Assembly (NCBI GenBank): GCA_947501275.1
Contig: CANMVD010000004.1
Location: forward strand, 310,001 to 374,000
Source: an uncultured Tateyamaria sp.
GTDB taxonomy: Bacteria > Pseudomonadota > Alphaproteobacteria > Rhodobacterales > Rhodobacteraceae
Direction: 5' to 3'
DNA: 64,000 nt
The notes below the pieces were generated by a model. The model was not told where the DNA came from and ran no database searches. It saw only the letters and a program-made list of their open reading frames with translations. Below are positions 8,431 through 17,024 of the stretch, piece after piece (position 1 is the stretch's first letter; each line of letters starts with the position of its first letter). The position numbers and the translations under genes were made by a program.

Positions 8431-8493
8431 GGGCGTTTTCCTGATGTTGCCGGTCTGCGTCTTGTCGTTGTGGCACAGACCGAAAGTCTTGCG

Positions 8494-9129
8494 TTACCCG
8501 GCTTGATCACGCAAATCGCGGTTCATGGAATAGGTGCCCATATGGGATGCCTCAGCCAGCACATGGCTTTTGATCGCGGACATCGCGTCGGTACCGGTGA
8601 AGGCTCCGTCCAGATCGACAGCTTCAACATCCAGCGCATAAACGGTGAAGTGATAGTGATGGATGATGCTGTCATTCCACGGTGGGCACGGGCCATCATA
8701 GCCGCCATAGTCGCCGCCCATATCCGGGTCACCTGCGAACCAATCGGTGTAGCTGTTGATGCCCGTTTTCCCGTAAGATCGCTGACCTGCGGTCTTGCCA
8801 CCGGGCGTCACACCAAGGCTGTCAGCGCCTTCGGCGATCTCGCGTGTGGTGGCTGGCACGTTCACCAAGACCCAGTGATAGAAATCGACACGTGGCAGAT
8901 CCGCCGGAACCGTTTTGCCTTCTTGGTTTACGTCTTCGCCCGATGACGGCACGTCCGGATCATGCATGATCACCGCGAAGGACTTTGTGCCTTCGGGGAC
9001 GTTTGACCAGCTGATCTCGGGGTTGATGTTGTCAGAGGTCTCAAACCGGCCTTCCGCAGGGATTTTGCCGAATGCGAATTTTTCTGGGATCGGCGCGCCA
9101 TGCGCCCAAGCTTTGAGAGTGATGTCCAT
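8494..9129 (-). CDS. YbhB/YbcL-family PEBP protein, cytoplasmic
   Basis: A 211-residue protein of the phosphatidylethanolamine-binding / Raf-kinase-inhibitor-like family (YbhB/YbcL type). Seen are the ligand-pocket motifs MHDPDVPSSGED, FYHWVLVNVPATTREIAEG, GYDGPCPPWNDSIIHHYHF and TVYALD. It lacks a signal peptide and is about 30 residues longer than the E. coli proteins, mainly in the loop after DPDVP. The biological role of bacterial members is poorly known. It follows a second, exported PEBP gene on the same strand with a 61-base gap, so the two may act in different compartments. Confidence 0.9.
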   Translation of the reverse strand: MDITLKAWAHGAPIPEKFAFGKIPAEGRFETSDNINPEISWSNVPEGTKSFAVIMHDPDVPSSGEDVNQEGKTVPADLPRVDFYHWVLVNVPATTREIAEGADSLGVTPGGKTAGQRSYGKTGINSYTDWFAGDPDMGGDYGGYDGPCPPWNDSIIHHYHFTVYALDVEAVDLDGAFTGTDAMSAIKSHVLAEASHMGTYSMNRDLRDQAG

Positions 9130-9190
9130 GGGATTGGTCCTGTTGCAAATTTGGCGTTAGCGCCTCGACTGGATGCCGAGGCGCACAGTT

Positions 9191-9715
9191 TTAGCGGTTA
9201 TATACTGCCGTGATGGTTGAAGACGCCAAGCTATTCGCGTTCACCATGAAGCCCGCAAGCGCGTTGCTGACCGAATTGTCGATCGCAAGCGTGGTGCCCA
9301 AGGCGTGGACAGTGAACTGGTAACGGTGGACTTCACCGGGAGGAGGACATGCGCCGCCAAAGCCTTGCGCACCGTAATCATTGGTCAACTGGACGCCATT
9401 CACGTCGCCACCACCGGGCAGCGATGTCACGTCAGCGGGGATGTTGAAGGCGAACCAATGCCACCAGCCCGAACCAGTTGGCGCGTCCGGGTCGTATACG
9501 GTGACGGCGAAGCTTTCGGTGCCTTCCGGCGCGCCGGACCATTCCAGTGTTGGGGCTGTGTTGCCACCTTCGCAGCCAAAGCCCTGAAACACGAAGTCAG
9601 AGTTAAGCTGTTGACCTTCGGCGATGTCAGGGCTGGTCAAAGTGAAGCCGTCCGCCATGGCAGGAGCGGCCAGTGTCGTTGCCAGTGCGGCGGCGAGGAA
9701 AACGTTACGTGTCAT
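9191..9715 (-). CDS. YbhB/YbcL-family PEBP protein, exported
   Basis: A 174-residue PEBP-family protein with a signal peptide (MTRNVFLAAALATTLAAPAM, cleavage after MADG region near residue 21). The pocket motifs VYDPDAPTGSGWWHWFAFNI and GFGGACPPPGEVHRYQF are intact, and YbhB/YbcL family features continue to the end (VHALGTTLAI). ATG 9715 was chosen over an in-frame codon 42 bases upstream because a good Shine-Dalgarno (AAAGGA) lies about 7 bases before it and the signal peptide then begins at once. It is the likely first gene of a PEBP-PEBP-flavin reductase row. Confidence 0.9.
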   Translation of the reverse strand: MTRNVFLAAALATTLAAPAMADGFTLTSPDIAEGQQLNSDFVFQGFGCEGGNTAPTLEWSGAPEGTESFAVTVYDPDAPTGSGWWHWFAFNIPADVTSLPGGGDVNGVQLTNDYGAQGFGGACPPPGEVHRYQFTVHALGTTLAIDNSVSNALAGFMVNANSLASSTITAVYNR

Positions 9716-9817
9716 TGGGATAATCCTTTCTGGGATTGTTTGTTGCTGATGAAACAAAATTAGCCATCACAACGCGGTACCGCTTCCGGCTCCCAATCAA
9801 GGATTGTCGGATTTCGA

Positions 9818-10600
9818 TCAATCTGCCGCCAAACGAATGTCTTTTGGCTTAATCCCGAACCTTTTGCGGAATGCGTCGGAAAAGTGCGACGGTGTTTTGA
9901 ACCCGCAAGCCAGCGCGATTTCGGAGACTTGAGCATCAGTCGTCTGCAACAGGCTGAGCCCGTGTTCCAACCGTGTGTGCAGCAGGATCTTGGCAAAGCC
10001 CTGCCCGCTTTTAGAGAGCCAGCGGCGCATCGTCGCCTCGCTCATCGCCAAATGTTCGGCAACCTCTTCTGCCATCCACGAATGGCTCAGATCCGACTCG
10101 ATCAGGCGACGTACCTGACTGATCGGGTCGTCTTCGACTTGGGTTGGCAATCGGAAACCCTGTTCGCGCAGCCACAAAAGAGGCTCCAACAGTCGGTGAT
10201 CCCGGATGGTGTCCGGCAAGGCGTCGTTGTCCAATGTGTCTTGGATCAACCCCAAAATATCCGACGGATTGTTTTCAGCCGCGCGGACAATCTGCACCCC
10301 GTCTGCGGCGTCCGACTTTGGCAAGTCAGAGAACACCGCATTGATCAGGTCGTGTGAGTAGCTGACACCAAGAGCCCGATAGTCGCTGTCCATCACGGGG
10401 CGGTTTTCCATTGTCACCATAGAGCCGGGTGGGAAGATCATCAGATCACCTTCTTCGCCCAACATCTCGCCCTGCGACGGGGTCAGCACATATTTGCTGC
10501 CGCGTTGAATGAAGAAGAAAAACGTTAGGCGAAAGTAAAGTTCCGTGAACGTGGCCGTGGTCGCCTGCGTGATGGGGTAGATCGAAACTTTACTGTCCAC
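9818..10600 (-). CDS. AraC-family transcriptional regulator
   Basis: A 260-residue regulator with an N-terminal cupin-like sensing part (GEMLGEEGDLMIFPPGSMVT) and a C-terminal AraC DNA-binding domain with both helix-turn-helix units (WMAEEVAEHLAMSEATMRRW and VSEIALACGFKTPSHFSDAF). The frame stays open far upstream, but that part has no family character and overlaps the next gene; GTG at 10600, with AAGGA about 7 bases before it, is the best start. It lies 53 bases downstream of the maleate-isomerase-like gene on the same strand and may belong to that transcript, or it may control the PEBP genes downstream. Confidence 0.85.
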   Translation of the reverse strand: MDSKVSIYPITQATTATFTELYFRLTFFFFIQRGSKYVLTPSQGEMLGEEGDLMIFPPGSMVTMENRPVMDSDYRALGVSYSHDLINAVFSDLPKSDAADGVQIVRAAENNPSDILGLIQDTLDNDALPDTIRDHRLLEPLLWLREQGFRLPTQVEDDPISQVRRLIESDLSHSWMAEEVAEHLAMSEATMRRWLSKSGQGFAKILLHTRLEHGLSLLQTTDAQVSEIALACGFKTPSHFSDAFRKRFGIKPKDIRLAAD

Positions 10601-10653
10601 GGTACGTCCTTGGGTTTGGGGTGACGCGTTGATAAATGCGCCACCCCTGTTTG

Positions 10654-11439
10654 TCAGGCCACTTCTGCCAATGTTGACGGCACACCACCGGCGAGCAGCG
10701 CACCGCCTCCGGGTGCAACTTCTGTCAGATTTAAACTGCGCAGGATTTGGCGTGTTGTGGCAGCTGCCGCTGACAGTGTCGGCAAGCCAGATGCCCGTTC
10801 GATCATTTCGATGGATGGGAGTGACGGCATCTGCACACAAGCCGACGCGACGATGGCATCGACGCCGCGTAAATCCAGTTTGCGCCATAGCTCTGCCGGG
10901 GCAGTCGGATCTTGGGATGCAACTTCGAGGTTGTCGGGGATTTCGAGAGCGAGGAAATCCTGCACTTCAATACCTTCGTTTTCGATGTAATCGACAACCA
11001 ATTTCGTGAGTGGCTTCATATAAGGACAGATGATCGAAACTTTCTTCAAGCCCATGTCCTTGAGACCATCAATGAGGGCCCCGGCAGAGTTCAACACAGG
11101 TGTAGGGCAACCGTTGTCTACTGTGGCTTGGTTCAGTTTCTTGTAGGATTCATGGTGATATCCCAGCCCCATCGACATGATCGCAACAAGGCAAGCATAA
11201 GCCTGGACCTCAACCGCAGCATCCGACAGCTCGGTCGCGCAGCGCACGCTGTCTGCGTCCATCGCCTCCAGCTCTTCTTTCACAACGCTTTTCATCCGCA
11301 TCCGGGAGGAGTGGAAAGTGAAGCGTTCCGGCAGGATCGTTTCGCGTGCTTTCAAGAGTGCCGGGATTTCGGTTTCCATGGTCACGTTAGAGCTGGGAAC
11401 AATCAGGCCAACGCGGCGGTACTTGGATGAGTAGGACAT
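10654..11439 (-). CDS. Maleate cis-trans isomerase-like (Asp/Glu racemase superfamily)
   Basis: A 261-residue enzyme of the aspartate/glutamate racemase superfamily, group of maleate isomerase and arylmalonate decarboxylase. The N-terminal RRVGLIVPSSNVTMETEIP is typical of maleate isomerases. The two halves each offer one cysteine at the expected catalytic place: QAYACLVAIMSMG near residue 80-90 and VASACVQMPSLP near residue 195-205. Two cysteines favour isomerase or racemase chemistry over decarboxylase chemistry, which uses one. It is directly downstream of the TRAP permease gene (24-base gap), so its substrate is probably the acid or a derivative imported by that transporter. The exact substrate cannot be read. 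Confidence 0.8.
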   Translation of the reverse strand: MSYSSKYRRVGLIVPSSNVTMETEIPALLKARETILPERFTFHSSRMRMKSVVKEELEAMDADSVRCATELSDAAVEVQAYACLVAIMSMGLGYHHESYKKLNQATVDNGCPTPVLNSAGALIDGLKDMGLKKVSIICPYMKPLTKLVVDYIENEGIEVQDFLALEIPDNLEVASQDPTAPAELWRKLDLRGVDAIVASACVQMPSLPSIEMIERASGLPTLSAAAATTRQILRSLNLTEVAPGGGALLAGGVPSTLAEVA

Positions 11440-11463
11440 GTGAATTTCCTCTAAATCTTGGAG

Positions 11464-12780
11464 TTAAAGTGCAGGGCCCATGACCGCCTCTGGCAACCAA
11501 GTGGCGATACCGGGGAAGACGCACAGCAGGACAATGGCAAGCAGCATGCAGGCCACGAAGGGCAGCGAGCCTTTGAGGATGGTCTTGAGAGAGATGTCCG
11601 GCGCAATGCCGTTGATCACATAAAGGTTCAGGCCCACGGGGGGTGAGATCAGACCGATCTCCATGTTGATCGTCAGGATGACGGCAAACCAGATCGGATC
11701 AAAACCAGCGGTCGTGATGATCGGTAACAGGATCGGTGCGGCCATCAGGATCACAGCCACAGGCGGCAGGAAGAACCCCGCGATGATCAGAAAGATGTTC
11801 ACCGCGATCATCAATACCCAAGGGTTTACGTCCAGCGTGCCAATCCATGTCGCGATGCTTTGCGTGATGAACAGGCTCGACAGCATATAGGAAAACACAC
11901 CCGCTGCGGCGATGATGAACAGGATCATCACGCTTTCTTTGGTGCTGTCTTGCAGGATCGTCCAGATCTTGCGGACGTCGTAGAGCTTGTAGATCGCGAT
12001 TGCGACTGCGAGGCACAAAAGCGCGCCGACAGCAGCAGTTTCCGACGGCGTCGCAACCCCGCCATACATCGCATAAAGCACACCAATGATAATGCCGATG
12101 AACGGCAAGACGCGTGGCAGAACTTCGAACTTTTCCTTCCAGGAATAGCTGCGAGCCGTCAGCAGGTTGGTGTCTCCAGACCTCCATGTCGCATAGAGCG
12201 ACCAGACCATAAACAGCCCGACGAGCAGGAGCCCCGGAAAGACGCCGGCCAGAAACAGGCGGCCAATCGAGGTCTCGGTTGCAATGCCGTAGACGATCAT
12301 GGTGACGGAGGGCGGGATCAGGATGCCCAAAGTGCCTCCGGCGGCGATAGAGCCCGTGGCGATCTCTTCAGGGTAGCCGCGTTTGCGCATCTCGGGGATG
12401 CCCATTTTTCCGATTGCAGCACAGGTGGCCGGGCTGGAGCCGGACATCGCAGCGAACAAGGCGCATGCGCCAAGGTTGGAAATAACCAAACCGCCGGGCA
12501 CACGTGTCAGCCACCGCTCCAATGCTTCGTATAAGTCAGCGCCTGCGCGGGTTGAAGCGATCGAGGCCCCCATGATGATGAACATCGGGATCGATAGCAG
12601 CGCAAAGCTGTCGAGCTTGCCGAAGAAAATCTCGGGCATCAGTTCAAGCGAGCGCATGCCGTCAAAGATCACCAGAAACCCGGCAGAGACGACGATCAGT
12701 CCCACACCCACGGACACACCGGAAAACAGGACAAGGATGGTACAGATGCCAACAAGGGCACCAAGAATAAGGGGATCCAT
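11464..12780 (-). CDS. dctM: TRAP transporter large permease (DctM)
   Basis: The 438-residue large membrane subunit of a tripartite ATP-independent periplasmic transporter, which uses the sodium gradient to import an organic acid. It has about 12 predicted membrane segments and the family signatures IPMFIIMGASIA, GSSPATCAAIGKMGIPEM and GGTLGILIPPSVTMIVYG. The length is normal. Its start ATG overlaps the DctQ stop by one base (TAATG), giving translational coupling. It works with the DctQ and DctP proteins encoded just upstream. Confidence 0.95.
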   Translation of the reverse strand: MDPLILGALVGICTILVLFSGVSVGVGLIVVSAGFLVIFDGMRSLELMPEIFFGKLDSFALLSIPMFIIMGASIASTRAGADLYEALERWLTRVPGGLVISNLGACALFAAMSGSSPATCAAIGKMGIPEMRKRGYPEEIATGSIAAGGTLGILIPPSVTMIVYGIATETSIGRLFLAGVFPGLLLVGLFMVWSLYATWRSGDTNLLTARSYSWKEKFEVLPRVLPFIGIIIGVLYAMYGGVATPSETAAVGALLCLAVAIAIYKLYDVRKIWTILQDSTKESVMILFIIAAAGVFSYMLSSLFITQSIATWIGTLDVNPWVLMIAVNIFLIIAGFFLPPVAVILMAAPILLPIITTAGFDPIWFAVILTINMEIGLISPPVGLNLYVINGIAPDISLKTILKGSLPFVACMLLAIVLLCVFPGIATWLPEAVMGPAL

Positions 12781-13331
12781 TACGATGCCTCCAGCCCAAA
12801 GGGCGTTTCAGATTTCGTGAGAAGGGCTACAAGATCGGCGATCAGTTGCAGCAACAACAAGCCAAAGCCGACAGGCAGGGACAGGTAAGGTATCCACAGA
12901 GGAACCGCCGTTACGGTGTCTGACGTCCAGCCCCGCGCCCATGCAAAGTGCCAATATTCATAGCCGTAAAATAGCATTGTGCCTGTGATGATGATCGACA
13001 GCGTCAGCGTCACGATGGCCAACCCGAACCGTGCCGTGCCTTTCAGAGCCAGCGGGATGAGGTCCACGTTCACGTGGCCGCGCTGGAACTGTACGAACGG
13101 CAACCCGACGAGGGTCGCGGCAATCACCAAGAACACAACGATCTCTGTCTGCCAGACGGTTGATCCATTCAAAGCGAAGCGGATAAAGATCATTTGGCAT
13201 GTCAGAAAGACGGCCGCCAAAATCATCAAGGCAGAACACCACCCCGCGACACTTGAGATATTTTGGACCGCGCGCACAAAGCCAATCTCGCTTTTTTTGC
13301 GTTGGGCAGCCGAAGGGGCATGGCCAGCCAT
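12780..13331 (-). CDS. dctQ: TRAP transporter small permease (DctQ)
   Basis: A 183-residue small membrane subunit with four predicted transmembrane segments (for example MILAAVFLTCQMIFIRF and IVVFLVIAATLVGLPF) and the family pattern FVQFQRGHVNVDLI. It starts at ATG 13331; an upstream extension of the frame runs through the gap after dctP and has no membrane or family character. It overlaps dctM by one base and follows the binding-protein gene by about 60 bases. Confidence 0.92.
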   Translation of the reverse strand: MAGHAPSAAQRKKSEIGFVRAVQNISSVAGWCSALMILAAVFLTCQMIFIRFALNGSTVWQTEIVVFLVIAATLVGLPFVQFQRGHVNVDLIPLALKGTARFGLAIVTLTLSIIITGTMLFYGYEYWHFAWARGWTSDTVTAVPLWIPYLSLPVGFGLLLLQLIADLVALLTKSETPFGLEAS

Positions 13332-13392
13332 GACGTATTCCTTCCAATTGGGTTGGGATGGGCGAGAGGCAACGTGCCCCTCGCCGTTGGGA

Positions 13393-14373
13393 TCACTCGA
13401 CCGCGAGCGCCATATCAAGCAGCTCTTGGCCGCCTTCGACATCCGCCACAAACGCGGCGTAGGATGTTTCCTGAGCCAGCGCCTGCCATGCTGCGAAATC
13501 ATCCGCAGTCATTTCGGCGATTTCGACACCTGCTTTTCGGAACACATCAACCGATGCAGCATCCTGCAGCTTGGCTTGCTCAAGGTAGTGCGCCTCGGCT
13601 ACATCCGCCGCCGCAAGCAAGGCCGCTTGTTGCTCTTCCGACAAACCCTCGAACGTGGATTTGTTCATCAGCAGCGGTTGGTACAGGAACCACAACGCAA
13701 TGTCGGACGCGGGTGTGTAACAGGCGACCTGTTCAAAGATCCGGTAGGACACAAAGGACGAAGACGACGTGTTCGCCGCATCCAAAACGCCCGTCTGCAT
13801 GGCGGAGTAAATTTCGGATGACGCCATAGACGTGATTGACGCGTCCGCACCAACCAGCATCTGTTCAAACGACTTCCCCGCCGCACGGGTCTGCAAACCC
13901 GCGACATCATCTGGATGCGTAATGCAGGTGTCTTTGCCCACGAACCCACCGGCAAGGTAGCCGTGGACCAGTACCATCACATCATCCTCGGCCATCTTTG
14001 CCTCAAGTGCTTCCATGAAGGGCGACTGGCTCAGGCGAGCCGCATGGTCATGGTTCTTCACAAGACCCGGCATTAGCGTCAGGTTGAATGCCGGTTGCTG
14101 ACCACCGGCATAGGACAGTGGGAAGACTGTCATGTCCAACTGCCCACGGGATAGCGGACGATACTGTTCGCGCGGTTTAAAGAGCGACTTTGACGGGAAG
14201 ATGGTGATCTCAAGATCGACACCAGCTGCCGCGACTTCATCCGCAACGATCTGAGCCACTTCATGACGCACGTCACTGGTGGACCATTGGTGAGACAAAC
14301 GTAGTTCCTTCGCCTGTGCTGCCCCGCCTGCAAAGGCAATTGAAAGCATGGCTGATTGGATAAATTTTTTCAT
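13393..14373 (-). CDS. dctP: TRAP transporter substrate-binding protein (DctP family)
   Basis: A 326-residue periplasmic solute receptor with a signal peptide (MKKFIQSAMLSIAFAGGAAQ, cleavage near AQA-KE). The family pattern is present: LRLSHQWSTSD, the FPSKSLF loop, MPGLV, and the conserved binding-site region LQTRAAGKSFEQMLVGADA with the Arg that clamps the carboxylate in DctP proteins. A strong Shine-Dalgarno (AGGAGG) precedes ATG 14373. It is the first gene of dctP-dctQ-dctM-isomerase and is divergent from a GntR/FCD regulator. The ligand is therefore probably a carboxylate; the isomerase gene suggests a maleate-like or malonate-like acid. Confidence 0.93.
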   Translation of the reverse strand: MKKFIQSAMLSIAFAGGAAQAKELRLSHQWSTSDVRHEVAQIVADEVAAAGVDLEITIFPSKSLFKPREQYRPLSRGQLDMTVFPLSYAGGQQPAFNLTLMPGLVKNHDHAARLSQSPFMEALEAKMAEDDVMVLVHGYLAGGFVGKDTCITHPDDVAGLQTRAAGKSFEQMLVGADASITSMASSEIYSAMQTGVLDAANTSSSSFVSYRIFEQVACYTPASDIALWFLYQPLLMNKSTFEGLSEEQQAALLAAADVAEAHYLEQAKLQDAASVDVFRKAGVEIAEMTADDFAAWQALAQETSYAAFVADVEGGQELLDMALAVE

Positions 14374-14404
14374 TTCGATTCCTCCTATGGATTCTTTTAC
14401 ATCT

Positions 14405-14420
14405 TATATGGATACATATA
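14405..14420. promoter_or_regulatory. Palindrome TATATG-GATA-CATATA, candidate operator
   Basis: Perfect 6-base arms around GATA in the 105-base space between the divergent dctP and GntR-regulator genes. AT-rich palindromes of this kind are common sites of FCD-type GntR regulators. It lies about 32 bases upstream of the dctP start, so binding could block the dctP promoter. Confidence 0.5.
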
Positions 14421-14452
14421 GCAACATTAAAAATCCAAAAACTTTAAAATTG

Positions 14453-14465
14453 ACTGGTGACCAGT
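14453..14465. promoter_or_regulatory. Palindrome ACTGGT-G-ACCAGT, candidate GntR operator
   Basis: Perfect 6-base arms around a single G, only 13 bases upstream of the regulator start. It resembles the TGGT...ACCA core of FadR/FCD-type operators. A site this close to the ATG suggests autoregulation. Confidence 0.55.
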
Positions 14466-14478
14466 TAGGGAAATCGCT

Positions 14479-15144
14479 ATGAAACACACGAAGGGATTGC
14501 GCATGGCACGGGCTTCAGACACGCTCATTGAGCAGCTAAAACATGATATTTTCAGTGGCTTACTGAAGCCGGGCGATCAGCTCGAAGAGGCTGATCTCGC
14601 AACGCGTTTTGGCGTAAGCCGCACGCCAATCCGTGAGGCCATTCGGTCATTGGTAGACTGTGGTTTGTTGGAAACACGCCCACGTAAGGGCGCTATGGTG
14701 CGCGTTCTGACTGCAAAAGAGCTCAACGATCTGTTCGAAGTTGCGGCCGAGCTAGAAGGCATGGCATGCCGATTGGCCAGCGATCTGCTCACGCTTTCGG
14801 ACAAAAAGGACATCGAAGCGAGCTTGGAACTATGCCGCTCCGCCGCCGAAGCCGAAGATATTCCCACCTATGCCGAAGCCAATCTCGCGTTCCACGCCGC
14901 CATTCACAAGGCCAGCGGCAATGCGTGGCTTGTCGATCAATTGGATCAGATCCAGGCACGGATCAATGTGTATCGCCTGATGCCTTATGAAGTTGTTGGA
15001 CGTTTGGAAAAGTCGCTCACAGAACACCGTGAAATTAGTGATGCAATCTTTACCAAGAACGGCGCCTTGGCCAACACGCTGATGCGAGATCACATGATGT
15101 TGCAGGGGGCCAGATTACCGAGTCTTCTGAACGCTCTTGAATGA
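14479..15144 (+). CDS. GntR-family regulator with FCD domain
   Basis: A 221-residue regulator. The N-terminal winged helix is classical (LIEQLKHDIFSGLLKPGDQL, then LATRFGVSRTPIREAIRSL), followed by GLLETRPRKGAMV and an all-helical FCD ligand domain with the metal/carboxylate-type pattern around YAEANLAFHAAIHKASGN and EHREISDAI. ATG 14479 is used; a second in-frame ATG at 14503 is possible. It is divergent from the TRAP operon, and two palindromes lie between, so it is very likely the local repressor responding to the transported acid. FCD regulators commonly bind small carboxylates. Confidence 0.92.
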   Translation: MKHTKGLRMARASDTLIEQLKHDIFSGLLKPGDQLEEADLATRFGVSRTPIREAIRSLVDCGLLETRPRKGAMVRVLTAKELNDLFEVAAELEGMACRLASDLLTLSDKKDIEASLELCRSAAEAEDIPTYAEANLAFHAAIHKASGNAWLVDQLDQIQARINVYRLMPYEVVGRLEKSLTEHREISDAIFTKNGALANTLMRDHMMLQGARLPSLLNALE

Positions 15145-15315
15145 GTCTTTGCCCGTTCAGCAATCTGCTATCGACAAACTAATACGCGAGCCGCGCAAAC
15201 GGTTTGCACGGATGAAAACCCGAATTCAAGCCAAGCAGTATGGTTCTTCGAATGGCAGCTTTGAGCGCGTCAACACGACATGTGCGCTTTGCAGTCCTTC
15301 GGAGGTATCGGCTCA

Positions 15316-15339
15316 AGGCCGCTATCTTCATAGCGGCCT
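15316..15339. terminator. Stem-loop between GntR regulator and rnj 3' ends
   Basis: AGGCCGCTAT-CTTC-ATAGCGGCCT: perfect 10-base arms with a four-base loop, 11 bases past the rnj stop codon. It sits between converging genes and is the best candidate terminator for the long nuo-birA-coaX-rnj transcript and perhaps for the regulator gene. A clear T-run is missing on both strands, so it may instead be an RNA 3'-end stabiliser. Confidence 0.55.
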
Positions 15340-15350
15340 AAGCGTTTCGT

Positions 15351-17021
15351 TCAGTGCATGCGGCTGACGACAACTGTCACTTCCGGCTTCTTGCCGATCT
15401 CATCCTGCCCAGTTTTGCGCACAATCCGGCGCAGCGCGTCGGACAGAGTGTCATCATCGCGCAAGGTTTTCGCATCAGCGCGCCCCAGGAATTGGCTCAG
15501 ATCCTCTTCGAGGACCTCAACCAAAGCGGCTTTGGAGCGTCCCGTTTCGGGCAGCCCCATCAACTCGCACCAGGGCTCACCCAATGGTTCGTCCTGCTCG
15601 TCCAGGATTAGCGTTACCGTTACATGACCATTCAGGGCCATGCGGATACGATCACGCACAACGCCATCAAGCGCGCCGATCTGAACCGATCCATCCAGAT
15701 ATGTCCGCCCTGTCTCCACATACTCCGCGACCTTTGGTGCATTGCCGGACAGGTCAATCATCATTCCGTTGACGGCCAATACACCCGTGCGCCCCTTGGC
15801 CTCGGCCAATTTCACGTGGGCGCGCAAATGGCGATGTTCGCCGTGCATCGGCACGACGATCTGCGGGTTCACGATGTCCTGCAACTCTTCCAAATCCGGG
15901 CGATTGGCATGGCCGGATACGTGGTACAGCCCCGATGAATCGTCGACCACATCCACGCCCTTTTCGGACAATTGGTTGATGATGCGGATTACACCACGCT
16001 CGTTGCCGGGGATCGTTTTCGACGAGAACAGGAACAGATCCCCCTCTTTCAATTCCAGCCCCATATATTTGCCATTGGCAAGCTGCGCTGACGCCGCGCG
16101 GCGTTCACCCTGTGAGCCAGTGACCAGCAGCATCAGGTTTTCGCGCGGAATGCTCTTGGCATCCTCCGGGCTGACCACCGTCGGGAATTCGCTCAGCACA
16201 CCTGTCTCGATAGAGGCTTCGATCATGCGGCGCATGGCCCGGCCAAGCAGCACGATGGACCGCCCTGCCCGCGCACCTGCATCCGCAAGGGTCTTTACCC
16301 GCGCCACGTTGGACGCAAATGTCGTGGCAACGACCATGCCACTGGTATGAGAGCGCACGAGGCTCTCGATTTCGGGACCAACAGATGTTTCCGAGCGTCC
16401 CGGATTTGGTGAAAAGACGTTGGTGGAATCGCAGATGAACGCCTTCACGCCGTCCTTGCTGACCTCGGCCCACAGGTCCGGGTCAAACGGTTCGCCCACA
16501 ATGGGTGTCTTGTCCAACTTGAAATCGCCGGAATGGATCACCCGGCCCTCGGGCGTGTCGATGACCAATGCGGCACTTTCAGGGATTGAATGGGACATGG
16601 GCAGAAAACCCACCTTGAAAGGGCCCGCCACAACCTGATCGGGCCAGCCCGAAACCACCTCAACCGCCTCTTCGGGGTGGCCGTGTTCGCCCATTTTGCG
16701 CCGCGCGATATTGGCGGTAAAGGGGCGGGCGTAAATCGGCGCGCCAAGCTGTTCATAGGTATGGGCGACGGCCCCTACATGGTCCTCGTGGGCATGGGTG
16801 ATGAACACACCGTCAATGCGGTCGCGTCGCTCGACCAGCCACGCGATGTCGGGCAGGATCAGATCCACCCCGGGCGAGCCGTCCATGTCGGGAAAGGCCA
16901 CCCCCAGATCCACAACGATCAGGCGCTCTGCGTCTTCGGGGCCGTAACCATACACATAGGCATTCATGCCAATTTCACCCGCCCCTCCGAGGGGCAGGTA
17001 GATCAAACGTTCACTGCTCAT
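15351..17021 (-). CDS. rnj: Ribonuclease J
   Basis: A 556-residue metallo-beta-lactamase / beta-CASP ribonuclease that acts as 5'-to-3' exonuclease and endonuclease in mRNA decay and rRNA maturation. It has the zinc site HAHEDHVGA near residue 75, the HSIPESAALVIDTPEG and HSGDFKLDKTP motifs, the beta-CASP part (TSGMVVATTFASNVAR, TGSQGERRAA) and the HVSGHANRPDLEE site. Length is normal. It is the last gene of the long run that begins with nuoA, 3 bases after coaX; the order nuo-birA-coaX-rnj is familiar from Rhodobacterales. Confidence 0.95.
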   Translation of the reverse strand: MSSERLIYLPLGGAGEIGMNAYVYGYGPEDAERLIVVDLGVAFPDMDGSPGVDLILPDIAWLVERRDRIDGVFITHAHEDHVGAVAHTYEQLGAPIYARPFTANIARRKMGEHGHPEEAVEVVSGWPDQVVAGPFKVGFLPMSHSIPESAALVIDTPEGRVIHSGDFKLDKTPIVGEPFDPDLWAEVSKDGVKAFICDSTNVFSPNPGRSETSVGPEIESLVRSHTSGMVVATTFASNVARVKTLADAGARAGRSIVLLGRAMRRMIEASIETGVLSEFPTVVSPEDAKSIPRENLMLLVTGSQGERRAASAQLANGKYMGLELKEGDLFLFSSKTIPGNERGVIRIINQLSEKGVDVVDDSSGLYHVSGHANRPDLEELQDIVNPQIVVPMHGEHRHLRAHVKLAEAKGRTGVLAVNGMMIDLSGNAPKVAEYVETGRTYLDGSVQIGALDGVVRDRIRMALNGHVTVTLILDEQDEPLGEPWCELMGLPETGRSKAALVEVLEEDLSQFLGRADAKTLRDDDTLSDALRRIVRKTGQDEIGKKPEVTVVVSRMH

Positions 17022-17024
17022 AAG

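Noticed and set aside
8451-8482. Inverted repeat CGGTCTG ... CAGACCG after the PEBP gene
   Set aside because: The 18-base loop and lack of a T-run make it a poor terminator; it may be chance.
9774-9783. Palindrome GCGGTACCGC between the AraC and PEBP genes
   Set aside because: Only ten bases long and composed of a common restriction-type pattern, so it is weak evidence for an operator.
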